The position numbers were made by a program, and so were the translations under genes. The notes beneath the pieces were generated by a model, which did no database searches, was not told the DNA's origin, and saw only the letters and a list, made by a program, of their open reading frames with translations. Shown one piece after another: positions 7,445 to 17,942 of a stretch of 64,000 nt of DNA (positions within the stretch are counted from its first letter, which is position 1; the number at the start of each line of letters is the position of its first letter). The DNA is taken from positions 95,674 to 159,673 of the forward strand of contig NZ_RSCL01000007.1 in the NCBI RefSeq assembly GCF_003991905.1, read 5' to 3'. The stretch comes from Dulcicalothrix desertica PCC 7102. GTDB lineage: Bacteria > Cyanobacteriota > Cyanobacteriia > Cyanobacteriales > Nostocaceae.

Positions 7445-8947
7445 ATGTCGTATGATGTTTTTGATGTAATTATTATTGGTTCTGGTATCGGCGCCTTGGT
7501 GACAGCCACTCAATTAGCCGTAAAAGGTGCGTCTGTACTTGTTTTGGAACGCTACATTATACCTGGTGGAAGTGCAGGTTACTTTGAACGCGAAGGATAT
7601 AAATTTGATGTAGGTGCCTCAATGATTTTTGGTTTTGGACAAAAAGGTACTACAAATTTACTAACCCGCGCGCTAGATGCAGTTAATATCAGCCTTGAAA
7701 CAATTCCAGATCAAGTACAAATTCACTATCATTTACCCAATAATTTAGACGTTAAAGTAGATAGAAATTATCAAACATTTTTAGAAAATATTACGGCATA
7801 TTTTCCTGACGAACGTTTGGGAATTCGCCGCTTTTATGATGAATGTTGGAAAGTATTTAACTATCTCAACAGCATGGACTTGCTATCGTTAGAAGAACCT
7901 CGCTACTTACTACGAACCTTCTTGCAGCATCCAAAGTCATGTTTGGGTTTAGCAAAATATTTACCTGTCAACGCTGGAGATATTGCGCGGAAATATATCA
8001 AAGACCCTGAGTTATTAAGATTTATCGATATGGAATGTTACTGTTGGTCGGTTGTACCAGCAGATATGACACCAATGATAAATGCAGGAATGGTTTTTTC
8101 TGACCGTCATTATGGTGGAGTGAATTATCCTAAAGGTGGTGTTGGACAAATTGCACTATCGCTTGTTGAAGGTTTAGAAAAAGCTGGTGGAAAAATTATT
8201 ACCAGCGCACACGTCACAAAAATATTGCTTGAAAAGGGTCGTGCTATTGGTGTCAAATTAGCTTCAGGTGATGTTTTTCGGGCTTCTATAATTGTCTCGA
8301 ATGCGACTCGTTGGGATACCTTTGGTAAGTTGCTTACTCAGGAAAAAATGCTAACAAATGAAAATCAATGGCAACAAAGATATCAAAAATCTCCTAGCTT
8401 TTTAAGTTTACATATGGGAGTGAAATCGGATATTTTGACGAATAATACAGAATGTCACCATATTTTGCTCGAAAAATGGGAAAAAATGGCTGAACTTGAA
8501 GGAACAATTTTTGTTTCGATACCTACATTACTAGACCCAGATTTGGCGCCGCACGGTTATCATATTATTCACGCTTTTACACCACACTGGTTAAATGAGT
8601 GGGATAAATTATCACAATCAGACTACGAAGCACGTAAAGAAGCCGCAGCAGATAGGATAATTACAAGATTAGAGAAAATTTTTCCAGGACTTGATGCCTC
8701 TTTAGATTACCTAGAAATTGGAACACCCCGTACTCATCGCCGTTTTCTAGGACGCTCTGATGGTACGTATGGGCCAATACCACGTCGCAAATTGCCAGGG
8801 CTACTGGGTATGCCATTCAATCGTACAGCAGTACCCGGACTTTATTGTGTAGGAGACAGCACTTTTCCTGGTCAAGGTTTAAACGCAGTTGCTTTTTCTG
8901 GATTCGCTTGCGCGCATCGCATTGGTGTAGATTTGCGATTAGGGTAA
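7445..8947 (+). CDS. crtH: prolycopene (carotenoid) isomerase
   Basis: 500 residues. An N-terminal dinucleotide-binding motif (I-I-G-S-G-I-G-A-L) is followed by [13 protein letters not shown] and [10 protein letters not shown], typical of CrtISO/CrtH rather than the desaturase CrtI. The C-terminus has the family pattern [16 protein letters not shown]. CrtH converts poly-cis-lycopene to all-trans-lycopene, associated with membranes. Full length, with two GGCGCC sites inside. With crtW at 44050 it fits keto-carotenoid synthesis. Confidence 0.9.
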   Translation: MSYDVFDVIIIGSGIGALVTATQLAVKGASVLVLERYIIPGGSAGYFEREGYKFDVGASMIFGFGQKGTTNLLTRALDAVNISLETIPDQVQIHYHLPNNLDVKVDRNYQTFLENITAYFPDERLGIRRFYDECWKVFNYLNSMDLLSLEEPRYLLRTFLQHPKSCLGLAKYLPVNAGDIARKYIKDPELLRFIDMECYCWSVVPADMTPMINAGMVFSDRHYGGVNYPKGGVGQIALSLVEGLEKAGGKIITSAHVTKILLEKGRAIGVKLASGDVFRASIIVSNATRWDTFGKLLTQEKMLTNENQWQQRYQKSPSFLSLHMGVKSDILTNNTECHHILLEKWEKMAELEGTIFVSIPTLLDPDLAPHGYHIIHAFTPHWLNEWDKLSQSDYEARKEAAADRIITRLEKIFPGLDASLDYLEIGTPRTHRRFLGRSDGTYGPIPRRKLPGLLGMPFNRTAVPGLYCVGDSTFPGQGLNAVAFSGFACAHRIGVDLRLG

Positions 8948-9076
8948 GCAGAAGTGTGTAGTAATTTATTTGCAACGAATTTCAAAAAAAATACTTATTA
9001 AGATAGATGACAAATTGCAATAGGTATTGAACGTAGCTTTACACATGCTACTATTATGATGTTATATTATAAAGAA

Positions 9077-9240
9077 TGCTTAGATATAAGCATATATACG
9101 GTGTTTAGTGTGTTCCCATTTCGTTAAGTGTCTAGGCAATTACGGCTAGTTAGTTTGTAATAAACAAACTAAGATTAATTACGTAGGACACAACTTTCAC
9201 CGCTTTGTTTAATTCAAACTAGCGGTGTTTAGTTTTATAT
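9077..9240 (+). ncRNA. candidate structured RNA ending in a hairpin terminator
   Basis: The spacer between crtH and purT holds four nested or serial inverted repeats: TGCTTA/TAAGCA (about 9077-9092); an outer GTGTC/GACAC pair (9128-9132 with 9187-9191) enclosing a 9-bp stem TTAGTTTGT/ACAAACTAA (9150-9158 with 9164-9172); and CACCGCT/AGCGGTG (9198-9204 with 9221-9227) followed by TTTAGTTTT. AT-rich promoter-like sequence lies at 9045-9070. It could be a small RNA on the plus strand, or only a terminator region shared by convergent genes. Confidence 0.35.
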
Positions 9241-10410
9241 GTCCGTAATTTTGATGCTTCTTGCTGCTTTCATTGCTTTTGCGCGTGCATCTTGAACATT
9301 ATCAGCTTTAGCTAAAGCAACTCCCATGCGACGATAAGGATGTGCAGTTGGTTTACCAAAAAGTTTGATATCTACGTCTGGTTCAGATAAAGCTTCGGCA
9401 ACACCTTCAAAGCAAACCGACTCAGACTTTTCTGACGCTAATATCACAGCGCTAGCAGAGGCGCCGAGTTGTTCTATATTTGGAATAGGTAAACCCAGAA
9501 TCGCGCGCAGATGCAACTCAAATTCGTTAAGGTTTTGTGAAATCAATGTCACCATACCTGTATCATGGGGACGAGGTGAAAGTTCAGAGAAAATAACTTC
9601 GTCTTTGGTAATAAAAAACTCAACACCAAAAATTCCGGCACCACCAAGTTCATCAGTCACTTTTCTAGCGATTTCTTGCGCTGCGGTAACTTTATCTTCA
9701 GAAATATCAGCAGGTTGCCACGACTCTTGATAGTCACCACGTTCTTGACGATGACCAATTGGCACACAGTAAATAGTAGGCGCCTGCCATTGTTTAATGG
9801 TAAGTAAGGTAATTTCGATATCAAAGTCAATAAATTCTTCGACAATTACCTTCTGACTATCACCCCGTGAACCTGCAATAGCATAATTCCAAGCCTTTTC
9901 AACATCTATTCTATCATTAACAACCGACTGTCCCTTTCCAGAAGATGACATTACAGGTTTAACAACATTAGGAAATCCAATAGTATCAGATACAGCTATT
10001 AACTCTTCTAATGTTGAAGCATAAGCATATTTTGCAGTTCTTACACCTAACTTTGTATGAGCTAGTTCACGTATTCTGTCACGGTTCATTGTGTAATTTG
10101 TAGCTGCTGCTGTTGGAATAACCGTAATTCCACGCTGTTCAAATTCAACTAATTTCTCAGTTCTAATAGCCTCGATTTCTGGAATAATAAAATCGGGTTT
10201 GTGCTTGTTAACAACCGCTTCTAAATCATCCGCACTCAGCATCGATATAACTTCACACACATCAGCCACTTGCATCGCAGGCGCCGACTCATAGCGGTCA
10301 ACAGCTATTATATAGTTACCAAGTCTTTGTGCAGCAATCACAAACTCTTTACCCAGCTCTCCCGAACCAAGTAACATCAACTTTTTGGGCAACTTAATCG
10401 AAGTATTCAT
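9235..10410 (-). CDS. purT: formate-dependent phosphoribosylglycinamide formyltransferase
   Basis: 391 residues of the ATP-grasp superfamily. It shows M-L-L-G-S-G-E-L-G-K-E near the start, the ATP-grasp loop V-M-S-S-S-G-K-G-Q-S and the metal-binding region F-S-E-L-S-P-R-P-H-D-T-G. PurT makes formyl-GAR from GAR, formate and ATP, the folate-independent route in purine synthesis. A TTG at 10419 would add three residues; the ATG at 10410 is preferred. It converges with crtH. Confidence 0.93.
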   Translation of the reverse strand: MNTSIKLPKKLMLLGSGELGKEFVIAAQRLGNYIIAVDRYESAPAMQVADVCEVISMLSADDLEAVVNKHKPDFIIPEIEAIRTEKLVEFEQRGITVIPTAAATNYTMNRDRIRELAHTKLGVRTAKYAYASTLEELIAVSDTIGFPNVVKPVMSSSGKGQSVVNDRIDVEKAWNYAIAGSRGDSQKVIVEEFIDFDIEITLLTIKQWQAPTIYCVPIGHRQERGDYQESWQPADISEDKVTAAQEIARKVTDELGGAGIFGVEFFITKDEVIFSELSPRPHDTGMVTLISQNLNEFELHLRAILGLPIPNIEQLGASASAVILASEKSESVCFEGVAEALSEPDVDIKLFGKPTAHPYRRMGVALAKADNVQDARAKAMKAARSIKITDI

Positions 10411-10529
10411 GGGCGCCAATTGTTAATTATCTTTACCAAGTAGACATTAAATCAATAGAGCGCGCGCTTAAGCACAAAATATATATGATTATTTACACAA
10501 CATAATTATTGTGGAATAATAATTATTGT

Positions 10530-10553
10530 GGAATGGGCATCCTTGCCCGTTCC
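10530..10553. repeat. dispersed palindrome family B, copy 1
   Basis: GGAATGGGCA-TCCT-TGCCCGTTCC hairpin between purT and the macro-domain gene. Related copies with the core AACAGGCATCC(T/C)TGCCTGT are at 32425-32445 and 61265-61286. Confidence 0.8.
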
Positions 10554-10585
10554 TATATATTACTTAATAAAAGAACTATGTATTA

Positions 10586-11110
10586 TCATTCGTTCATCTG
10601 AATTACTTTTAGATAACAATCATAAGCCTCTTGACCAAATGTAACAAAAATTACTTGTTCAAGTGAATTATTAGATTTGAGAAACTTGCTTGTTTCTGTT
10701 ACAGCAATTTTTGCCGCCCGTTCCATTGGAAAACGATAGGCGCCTGTACTAATGGCAGGAAACGCGATAGTTTTAATTTCGTACTCTGTAGCTAATTCCA
10801 AACTGCGAAGATAACAGCTAGCTAAGAGTTCATCTTCATTATGGTTCCCGCCTTGCCAGACTGGCCCAACAGTGTGAATTATCCATTTTGCTGGTAATTT
10901 ATATCCTTTAGTAATTTTGGCATTACCTGTTTTACATCCGTTGAGTTTACGACATTCTGTAAGTAGCTCACTTCCTGCTGCTCTGTGGATGGCACCGTCT
11001 ACTCCACCACCCCCAAGTAAAGAACTATTTGCGGCATTGACAACTGCGTCTACTTGTAGTTGAGTAATGTTACTTTGAACAACTATAATGCGCTCTTGAT
11101 GTGAAATCAT
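10586..11110 (-). CDS. macro-domain ADP-ribose hydrolase/deacetylase (YmdB-like)
   Basis: 174 residues from the ATG at 11110; an ATG at 11158 would add 16 residues not typical of the family. It is a single macro domain with [22 protein letters not shown] near the N-terminus, then [10 protein letters not shown] and [13 protein letters not shown]. These residues bind ADP-ribose; family members remove O-acetyl or mono-ADP-ribose marks. Cytoplasmic. Confidence 0.92.
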   Translation of the reverse strand: MISHQERIIVVQSNITQLQVDAVVNAANSSLLGGGGVDGAIHRAAGSELLTECRKLNGCKTGNAKITKGYKLPAKWIIHTVGPVWQGGNHNEDELLASCYLRSLELATEYEIKTIAFPAISTGAYRFPMERAAKIAVTETSKFLKSNNSLEQVIFVTFGQEAYDCYLKVIQMNE

Positions 11111-11426
11111 AAAATTTACCAATTTTTTAGTGTTTTTTATAACACTGAACCACACCATTAATCAACATCTCAAAGTCAATAATACGTGTCAGAATAATAT
11201 CTGACTGTAAATAGGGATTTGGAAACAATTTGTTCCCACCCATCAGAAAACTGATTAATTTGGTACATTGGTACGTAAGCTTGCTCAATAAGGTAAAAAT
11301 AATTAATTTTACTGCACAGGCGCCTTGGGTCGTGCTACAAACTTAATAAAAAATCCGTAAAATGGCTTTTAATTTGTTTGCTTAGTTAATAAAATAACCA
11401 GTAGACCCAAATCGCAAAACTCGCTA

Positions 11427-13013
11427 ATGGATTGGATTACCGTACTGCGATGGCTTCAATCTGATTTTATTAACAGGTTATCATCTGGTTCGCTGCTGCA
11501 TTGTCCCAATGATGGACAACATAGCGAGTTGACAAAAATTGATGGGACTCGATTAAATTCTCTGCGGAATTTTTGTTGGAGAATGGCAGAGAAGTATAAG
11601 CGAGTGTCTCCTGTTCGTGATGTTTTTACAAGTTTTTTGAAAGGGAAGCTGGGTGAAGAGCTTGTCAAGGAACGACTTGCAGGTTTTATTACTGAGGTTG
11701 ACTACGAGCAGCATTTGGGTGGAGATGGGAATGTTGATTTTACTTTGACTGCTAACCCTTTAATTGGTGTGGAGGTAAAATCTCGTTGTGGTAGCTTTGA
11801 TTCGGTGAAGTGGTCGGTAACTTCCGAAGAGGTCGCAAAAAATGCGGTTATTGTCTGTGTTTTGATTCAAGAGAAAATTAACGAGGCACAGTCAGAATAT
11901 AATTTGGTGTTAGCTGGGTTTTTGCCTACTGCGATGATTAAGCTCAAAACTGGGCGAATTTCATTTGGTATCCAACAGTTGATGTATGGTGGTGGTTTGG
12001 TATGTTATCTAGAACAGTTACTTTCAAATTCTGGCTCTAGTTTAGCTACTTATCACTCTAACCGCGATAAGTTACCTGTTTATCAATATATATCTAGCGG
12101 CGAACAGGGTAAGTACGAACACGAATCAGATTCACAGCATAGTTCAGAATCTTTAGTGCATTTGTACATCCAAAATGGTGATGATAGTTTTCAGCGTGCG
12201 AATTATGAAGCGGCAATTATTGCTTATAACGGCGCCTTAAAAATAGATGCTAATAACGCTGAGGTTTATTATAAGATTGCTGCGGCAAAGTATCAATTTG
12301 GTGATTATGAAGGCGCCATTTATAGTTGTCAGCAAGCGGTTAACATTAATCCGAACTATTTAAAAGCTTATCAGAGGAGTGGATTGGCACGTTATCAAAT
12401 TGGAGATTGTGAAGGCGCTATTGTAGATTTTACTCAAGCTATTCGTATTAATCCACACGATGCCTTTGCGTATCTTAACCGTGCTTATGCGCGTTCACAT
12501 CTTGGAGATAATCAAGGCGCCATCGAAGATTATACGCAAGCCATTAAGTTAAATCCAGATGCCAATATTAATTTGCCAGCAGAAATAACTCCAATTACGA
12601 CAACAGAAGTAACTCCTAATACCTCAGAAGAATTTAAAACCCGTGGAAATTCTCGCTATGAAGTCGGTGACTATACTGGAGCAGTCGCTGATTATACTGA
12701 AACTATTAAGCTTAATATCAGTGATGCTGATGCTTACTTTAACCGTGCCAATGCAAAATATGAGAATGGTGATTTTAGAGGCGCCGTTGAAGATTACACT
12801 CAAGTTATTAAAATTAATCCCTTAGATGCAGAAGCTTATTTTTATCGCGGTGATGTAAATAGTGAGTTAGGTGATAAGCAAGCTGCTGTAGAAGATTTTA
12901 AAAAGGCAGTAGATTTGTATTATAGTGAAGGTAAGTTGGTTGAATACAGGAATGTACGTGAGCGAATTTTAGATATAGAAATCGAAGCATCTATAGATAG
13001 CTTAAATTTCTAG
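11427..13013 (+). CDS. PD-(D/E)XK nuclease-like domain fused to TPR repeats
   Basis: 528 residues. The N-terminal domain (about 60-200) shows a restriction-endonuclease-like active site: E78 in G-K-L-G-E-E-L-V, D104 in G-N-V-D-F, then E116 and K118 in G-V-E-V-K-S-R. Residues about 245-500 contain six or more TPR units, each with an A-I-x-D/A-Y-T-Q-A-I-K-I-N-P-like second helix. The pairing suggests a nuclease guided or scaffolded by protein contacts; the substrate is unknown. Four of its TPR units carry GGCGCC at the same place in the repeat. Confidence 0.75.
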   Translation: MDWITVLRWLQSDFINRLSSGSLLHCPNDGQHSELTKIDGTRLNSLRNFCWRMAEKYKRVSPVRDVFTSFLKGKLGEELVKERLAGFITEVDYEQHLGGDGNVDFTLTANPLIGVEVKSRCGSFDSVKWSVTSEEVAKNAVIVCVLIQEKINEAQSEYNLVLAGFLPTAMIKLKTGRISFGIQQLMYGGGLVCYLEQLLSNSGSSLATYHSNRDKLPVYQYISSGEQGKYEHESDSQHSSESLVHLYIQNGDDSFQRANYEAAIIAYNGALKIDANNAEVYYKIAAAKYQFGDYEGAIYSCQQAVNINPNYLKAYQRSGLARYQIGDCEGAIVDFTQAIRINPHDAFAYLNRAYARSHLGDNQGAIEDYTQAIKLNPDANINLPAEITPITTTEVTPNTSEEFKTRGNSRYEVGDYTGAVADYTETIKLNISDADAYFNRANAKYENGDFRGAVEDYTQVIKINPLDAEAYFYRGDVNSELGDKQAAVEDFKKAVDLYYSEGKLVEYRNVRERILDIEIEASIDSLNF

Positions 13014-13027
13014 TCCCCCCCCCGTTC

Positions 13028-13077
13028 GTAATAAGCACTTCAGTGCTTCACTTAGGAAAGCACTGAAGTGCTTACTA
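13028..13077. terminator. long perfect hairpin, bidirectional terminator / dispersed repeat
   Basis: TAAGCACTTCAGTGCTT at 13032-13048 pairs perfectly over 17 bp with 13058-13074. It sits between two convergent genes whose stops are 15 bp and 12 bp away. Each arm is itself partly palindromic, as in mobile cyanobacterial repeats. Confidence 0.7.
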
Positions 13078-13088
13078 CGAGCGCATTC

Positions 13089-14654
13089 CTAAAGTTCTAT
13101 TTTTACAGAGGCAGGAGTTCCTGGTGTAATGAGTAACTTGTATTTGCCTAGCGTTTTAGGGTCAAATGAAATTTTCACAGGTGGACGCAGGTGATTATAT
13201 TGAGCTTTGGAAGGTGGTAGTACAGATTGCACTTTGCCTGTAAAGGTTTTATCTGTTAAAGCTTTGAGTTGAATTTGCACTGACTGTCCTGGTTTGATTT
13301 TTTTTAGTTGTTCTTCTTCAAAGTCAGCAGCTATCCAAGGTTTTTGCGGTACAAGCGACATTAAAGTTTGTCCTGGTTCAACTTTTTGTCCAGCTTGTGT
13401 GCGCTTAATATTGATTTGCCCATTGTTGGGAGCAGTTATTTTGGTGTAGTAAAGCTGATACTCCGCGTTTTTTAATTGCGTTTGAGCTTGCTTTAGTCTA
13501 GTTTGTGCCGTTTTTAAGTAGATTTGACTTTTTTCGTAGTCTAAGACCAGTGACTCTGTTTCTGCTTGCTGTGTAACTACTTGTTTTTGTGTTGTTAACC
13601 GTGTAATAGCTTTATTTTGTTGCTCTTGTTTTGCTGCAAATTGTTTCTCTAGCTGAATAACAGCTTTTTGATGGTCAGCTTTTAATTTCTTTACTTTTGC
13701 TTGGACTTCCAGTACATTTTTACTGTATTGCTCTATTTTCTGCTGTGATTTGGCTTGATTATCTAGTACCTTTTTTCTATATAACTCCAATTTTTGCTGT
13801 AATTTAGCTTTTGCTTCTTGAGAGCTTTTACGAGCATCTTCTACTTTCTGCTGCGCTGACTTTATTTGTCTATCTAGATAGTTTTGTTGTGCTGTTGTTA
13901 ATTTTGTTCGCGCAAGTCTGACTTTTTCGATTGAGGAATTATGTTGTTTGAATAGATTGTCATACTTGGTTTTAGAGTCTTGAAGGGTTTTTAGGGGTGT
14001 ATTTCCTGATTGGTGGAGCTTGACAAAATGCTCGTAATCAAGTTCGGCTTTCGCAAAAGCTGCAAAAACAGGCTTTAACTTAGATTGAGCAGCTTTGAGT
14101 TGTGAGCGTGCCGCAACGACTACTGCGTCATTCTGACCTGGTACTTGTATTTTCGATTGATTTTTAATTTTGGCTTTTGCTGCCTCTCGGTTTGTTGTAG
14201 CTTTTTTTACTTGCTGTTGAGCTTGTTCTAAACTTATTTGGGCTTGTTTAACTTTGGCTTGATATTTTAAAGGGTTAAGTTTGACTAATACTGAACCTTT
14301 TTTGACAATCTGATTTTCGGTGGCAGCAACGCTGACTACTTGACCGGGAATTCTTGTATTTACTGCATATGTATCTGTAGCTACATATGCTCTATCAGTA
14401 ACTTCGTGAGTTAAAGCATATTGCCACCGAACGGCGCCTCCAATTAAAACGGCAACGGCGCCAGTAGAGAGTAAACTCATAAGCAGCAGCTTACGTGACT
14501 TTGGCTTCGATAATACTTGTAGATGTGATATTTCTTGAGGATGGACAACAAGCACACCTTGCTCTGCAACAACAATTTGAGAGTTAGAAGTGTTAGTTAT
14601 GCTTTGGCTTGGATCTGCTTGTTCCACATTACCCGAAGAATCAGAGTACTCCAT
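13089..14654 (-). CDS. HlyD/EmrA-type membrane fusion protein
   Basis: 521 residues from the ATG at 14654 (a TTG at 14684 is the alternative). A cytoplasmic tail of about 55 residues precedes one membrane segment (L-L-M-S-L-L-S-T-G-A-V-A-V-L-I-G-G). Then comes a lipoyl half-domain (V-N-T-R-I-P-G-Q-V-V-S-V), a very long Gln/Lys-rich coiled coil (about 130-390) and the second lipoyl half with I-T-A-P-N-N-G-Q-I. Such adaptors join an inner-membrane pump to an outer-membrane channel. No pump gene is adjacent, and the coiled coil is longer than in EmrA. Confidence 0.82.
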   Translation of the reverse strand: MEYSDSSGNVEQADPSQSITNTSNSQIVVAEQGVLVVHPQEISHLQVLSKPKSRKLLLMSLLSTGAVAVLIGGAVRWQYALTHEVTDRAYVATDTYAVNTRIPGQVVSVAATENQIVKKGSVLVKLNPLKYQAKVKQAQISLEQAQQQVKKATTNREAAKAKIKNQSKIQVPGQNDAVVVAARSQLKAAQSKLKPVFAAFAKAELDYEHFVKLHQSGNTPLKTLQDSKTKYDNLFKQHNSSIEKVRLARTKLTTAQQNYLDRQIKSAQQKVEDARKSSQEAKAKLQQKLELYRKKVLDNQAKSQQKIEQYSKNVLEVQAKVKKLKADHQKAVIQLEKQFAAKQEQQNKAITRLTTQKQVVTQQAETESLVLDYEKSQIYLKTAQTRLKQAQTQLKNAEYQLYYTKITAPNNGQINIKRTQAGQKVEPGQTLMSLVPQKPWIAADFEEEQLKKIKPGQSVQIQLKALTDKTFTGKVQSVLPPSKAQYNHLRPPVKISFDPKTLGKYKLLITPGTPASVKIEL

Positions 14655-15251
14655 TTTTACACCTGGTACTATTTCAAAACACAAATTAACCTACGGAGTC
14701 CGAAGGTGATTCACAATAACAAGAAAAGCAAGTGTGAGTAAAAGTACGCATTTAAAGCTTTTTTCAAAGAAAAATAAAGGTTATTAACGATATTACTATT
14801 AATATCTCTACCAAAAAATGGGTATCTCCTAAATACAGCTAAAGTGCAATTTAATTTATGTGTTCAGAGAAAAATGCACTTCGAGCGTTAGTTTTACTTT
14901 GGCGTTGGGAACACTGTAAATATAGCCAAAATACCAAATATTGACTTACTGAGTCTACAACTCTATCTACTAGAACGGTGTTCAGTTCGAGGTGACAAGC
15001 TATTTATTTTTTTAGGGAGGCACAAACCCAAATGTCAACAAATCATGATAATTTAGCAATACGAGTTAGTTCTTGGGTACTAATATGCTCATAATGAGTA
15101 CCCTACTTAAGTAATGACGCTTGGATTTTGAGAGATTACACTGTGGATATTGGTACTTGTTGCTAAAAACAACACTCGTATACATGAAATCAAATAGTAA
15201 AACAACCCGTTAAACATTTCTAATTATCAAATCCTATATCAAAAGCTAACT
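14655..15251. promoter_or_regulatory. divergent promoter region with one short leader-type frame
   Basis: 597 bp between divergent genes. A 20-codon frame (15032-15094) begins with ATG 11 bases after AGGGAGG, the best ribosome site in the spacer, and ends well before cyaB. It could be a leader peptide or chance. AT-rich promoter-like stretches occur on both strands. No repeat or RNA gene recognised. Confidence 0.35.
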
Positions 15252-17834
15252 ATGTCTGTTGAACAACTTAGTTGCGGTAGTACCGCCGATTTAACAATTG
15301 GTGTTGACAATATTGACCGCGACTTGCAGCCAGAAAATGCTGCTGTGGGTGCCCTTGCTAAACGGCAGGGAACAATTTCTACCTTTTTGGCGCCACTAAC
15401 TCAAGACACTTTTAAACAGGTTGTCACAGAGGTTGAGCAAAAGCTAGTGGTTGTCAATCAAACTCTATCGATGCTTGATTCGCAGGGGTTTGAGACAATC
15501 TTGAAAGAGATGTTGCATTCTATCACGCTCAAAACAGGTGAGCTATTGGGGGCAGACCGAACGACAATATTTTTATTAGATGAAGAAAAGCAAGAACTTT
15601 GGTCTATTGTTGCTGAAGGTGATGGCGCCAGTTCGTTAGAAATTCGAGTTCCTGCAAATAAAGGTATTGCTGGAGAAGTTGCCACCTATAAAAGAGTTAT
15701 TAATATCCCTTTTGATTTTTATGATGACCCGCGCTCGTATTTCGCACAGCAACAAGAGAAGCGCACGGGGTACCGTACCTACACAATGTTGGCATTGCCA
15801 TTACTCAACGAGCAAGGACAATTAGTTGCTGTAGTACAGTTACTAAATAAATTAAAACCTTCTCAGCGCGAAACGGCGCCTCTATCAGAGCGAATTGATA
15901 TGCGCGGGTTTACAGACGCATCTGAACAACTATTTCAAGAGTTTGCCCTGTCTATCCGGTTAATTTTAGAATCTTCGCGCTCATTCTATGTGGCAACACA
16001 AAAACAGCGTGCAGCAGCAGCATTGATGAAAGCGATAAAATCACTGAGTCAAAGCAGTTTAGATTTAGAAGAAACCCTAAAACGGGTAATGGATGAGGCA
16101 AAAGAGTTAATGAACGCTGACCGCAGCACGCTGTGGTTATTAGACCGTGAGAAGAGCGAGCTATGGACAAAAATTTCTCAAGCTAACGGATCAACGAAAG
16201 AGTTGCGCGTTCCTTTTGGGAAGGGGTTTGTTGGACAAGTTGCTGCGAGTGGCAAGACTTTAAATATCATGTTCGATTTATATGAACATCCTGACTCTAG
16301 TACAGCCAAGCAACTCGACCAACAAAATGGTTATCGTACTTGTAGCTTGTTATGTATGCCAGTATTTAACGCTGACCAAGAGTTAATAGGGGTTACGCAG
16401 TTAGTCAATAAAAAAAAATCAGGAGATTTTCCCAACTATAACCCCGCAGACTGGCCCAAAGCTCCTGAATGTTTCCAAGCTAGCTTCGACCGTAATGACG
16501 AAGAATTTATGGAAGCATTTAATATCCAAGCTGGGGTAGCACTACAAAACGCGAAGTTGTTTGATACCGTTAAACAGCAAGAGCAAATGCAGCGCGATAT
16601 CTTACGCAGTCTTTCTAACGGTGTAATTTCCACTGATAAAGCCGGAAATATTATTGCGGCAAACGAAAGTGCTAAAAAGATACTGGGAATTGATACTCTT
16701 GACCGCTTAGAAGGAAGAGTTGTTACCGACGTTATTAGTATCAAAAAAGGAGATTTTAGCAAGTGGTGTCACGATGCTTTACATGCAGACGATAGAAAGC
16801 AAAGTCAGCAATATTACCCAGACCAGACCCTAGTAATGGGTGATAACGAAGAACATAGTATTAACTTATCGATTAATTCTATTGCTGATGCTACCGACCA
16901 TTCGTCAGTTCGAGGCGCCTTGGTAGTTATGGAAGACATCAGCGATGAAAAGCGTCTCAAGAGTACGATGTACCGCTACATGACACAAGAACTAGCGGAA
17001 GAATTACTCAAACTTGATGATGCGAAGTTAGGAGGAGATAGAAAAGATGTTTCGATACTATTCTCTGATATTCGCGGATATACGACTTTAACAGAGAACC
17101 TCGAAGCTGAAGAAGTCGTGAGTATGTTGAACGAATACTTCGAGTCAATGGTTGAAGCAGTATTTAAGCATAAAGGCACTCTTGATAAATATATCGGTGA
17201 TGCGATAATGGCAGTATTTGGTTCACCTTTACCGCTCGAACAACATGCCTGGATGGCAGTGCAAACCTCGTTAGAAATGCGTCAACGTTTACGCGAGTTC
17301 AATCGTCGGCGCCATGCCATCAATAAACCTCGTATTGACATTGGTATAGGTATTAACTCTGACACTGTTATTAGCGGTAATATTGGCTCAAGTAAACGAA
17401 TGGAATTTACGGCAATTGGTGACGGTGTGAATTTAGGTTCACGTCTAGAAAGTGTTAGTAAACACTACAGTTGTGACATTATTATCAGTGATAATACATA
17501 TAAACCTTGTCAAGACCATGTTTGGGCACGCGAACTTGATTACATTCGTGTAAAAGGTCGAAACGAACCAGTTGCAATATACGAACTAGTTGGTTTACGT
17601 ACTGACCCAGTTGATAGTAAAAGGCTTAATTTAATAGAACACTATCATAAAGGGCGCCATTTCTACCTAAATCGTCAGTTCCACTTCGCAAAATCCGAAT
17701 TTGGCAAAGCCTTAGAATTAAATCCACACGACCATGCAGCAATGCTTCATGTGCGACGCTGTAACCACTGGTTACAAAGTCCACCTTCAGATGCTGACTG
17801 GGACGAAGGTGTTTGGACATTCAAAGACAAATAA
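15252..17834 (+). CDS. cyaB: GAF-GAF-PAS class III adenylate cyclase (CyaB-type)
   Basis: 860 residues. Domain order: GAF-A (about 60-220), GAF-B (about 250-430, with the N-K-K-K variant of the NKFDE motif), a PAS domain (about 445-560), a class III cyclase catalytic domain (about 590-780) and a C-terminal TPR-like segment. The cyclase has both metal aspartates (I-L-F-S-D-I-R-G-Y and Y-I-G-D-A), the adenine-selecting lysine (T-L-D-K-Y) and threonine (M-E-F-T-A-I-G-D), and the N-L-G-S-R transition-state residues. Length and order match Anabaena CyaB1/CyaB2, whose GAF domains bind cyclic nucleotide. It makes cAMP from ATP. Confidence 0.93.
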   Translation: MSVEQLSCGSTADLTIGVDNIDRDLQPENAAVGALAKRQGTISTFLAPLTQDTFKQVVTEVEQKLVVVNQTLSMLDSQGFETILKEMLHSITLKTGELLGADRTTIFLLDEEKQELWSIVAEGDGASSLEIRVPANKGIAGEVATYKRVINIPFDFYDDPRSYFAQQQEKRTGYRTYTMLALPLLNEQGQLVAVVQLLNKLKPSQRETAPLSERIDMRGFTDASEQLFQEFALSIRLILESSRSFYVATQKQRAAAALMKAIKSLSQSSLDLEETLKRVMDEAKELMNADRSTLWLLDREKSELWTKISQANGSTKELRVPFGKGFVGQVAASGKTLNIMFDLYEHPDSSTAKQLDQQNGYRTCSLLCMPVFNADQELIGVTQLVNKKKSGDFPNYNPADWPKAPECFQASFDRNDEEFMEAFNIQAGVALQNAKLFDTVKQQEQMQRDILRSLSNGVISTDKAGNIIAANESAKKILGIDTLDRLEGRVVTDVISIKKGDFSKWCHDALHADDRKQSQQYYPDQTLVMGDNEEHSINLSINSIADATDHSSVRGALVVMEDISDEKRLKSTMYRYMTQELAEELLKLDDAKLGGDRKDVSILFSDIRGYTTLTENLEAEEVVSMLNEYFESMVEAVFKHKGTLDKYIGDAIMAVFGSPLPLEQHAWMAVQTSLEMRQRLREFNRRRHAINKPRIDIGIGINSDTVISGNIGSSKRMEFTAIGDGVNLGSRLESVSKHYSCDIIISDNTYKPCQDHVWARELDYIRVKGRNEPVAIYELVGLRTDPVDSKRLNLIEHYHKGRHFYLNRQFHFAKSEFGKALELNPHDHAAMLHVRRCNHWLQSPPSDADWDEGVWTFKDK

Positions 17835-17850
17835 ATTTACATTACCCGTA

Positions 17851-17880
17851 TGTAGAGACGTTACATGTAACGTCTCTACA
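17851..17880. repeat. dispersed palindrome family A, copy 2
   Basis: Perfect palindrome with half-site TGTAGAGACGTTACA directly after cyaB. It may act as its terminator, though no T run follows. Confidence 0.85.
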
Positions 17881-17942
17881 ACTATGACAGCGTGTCTTTT
17901 GACATCAAACCTTGGCATGTGAGATTTTTCAAATAAAATCTT

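Noticed and set aside
9365-9730. 121-codon plus-strand frame inside purT
   Set aside because: Antisense shadow of a well-supported ATP-grasp gene; no own ribosome site or family pattern.
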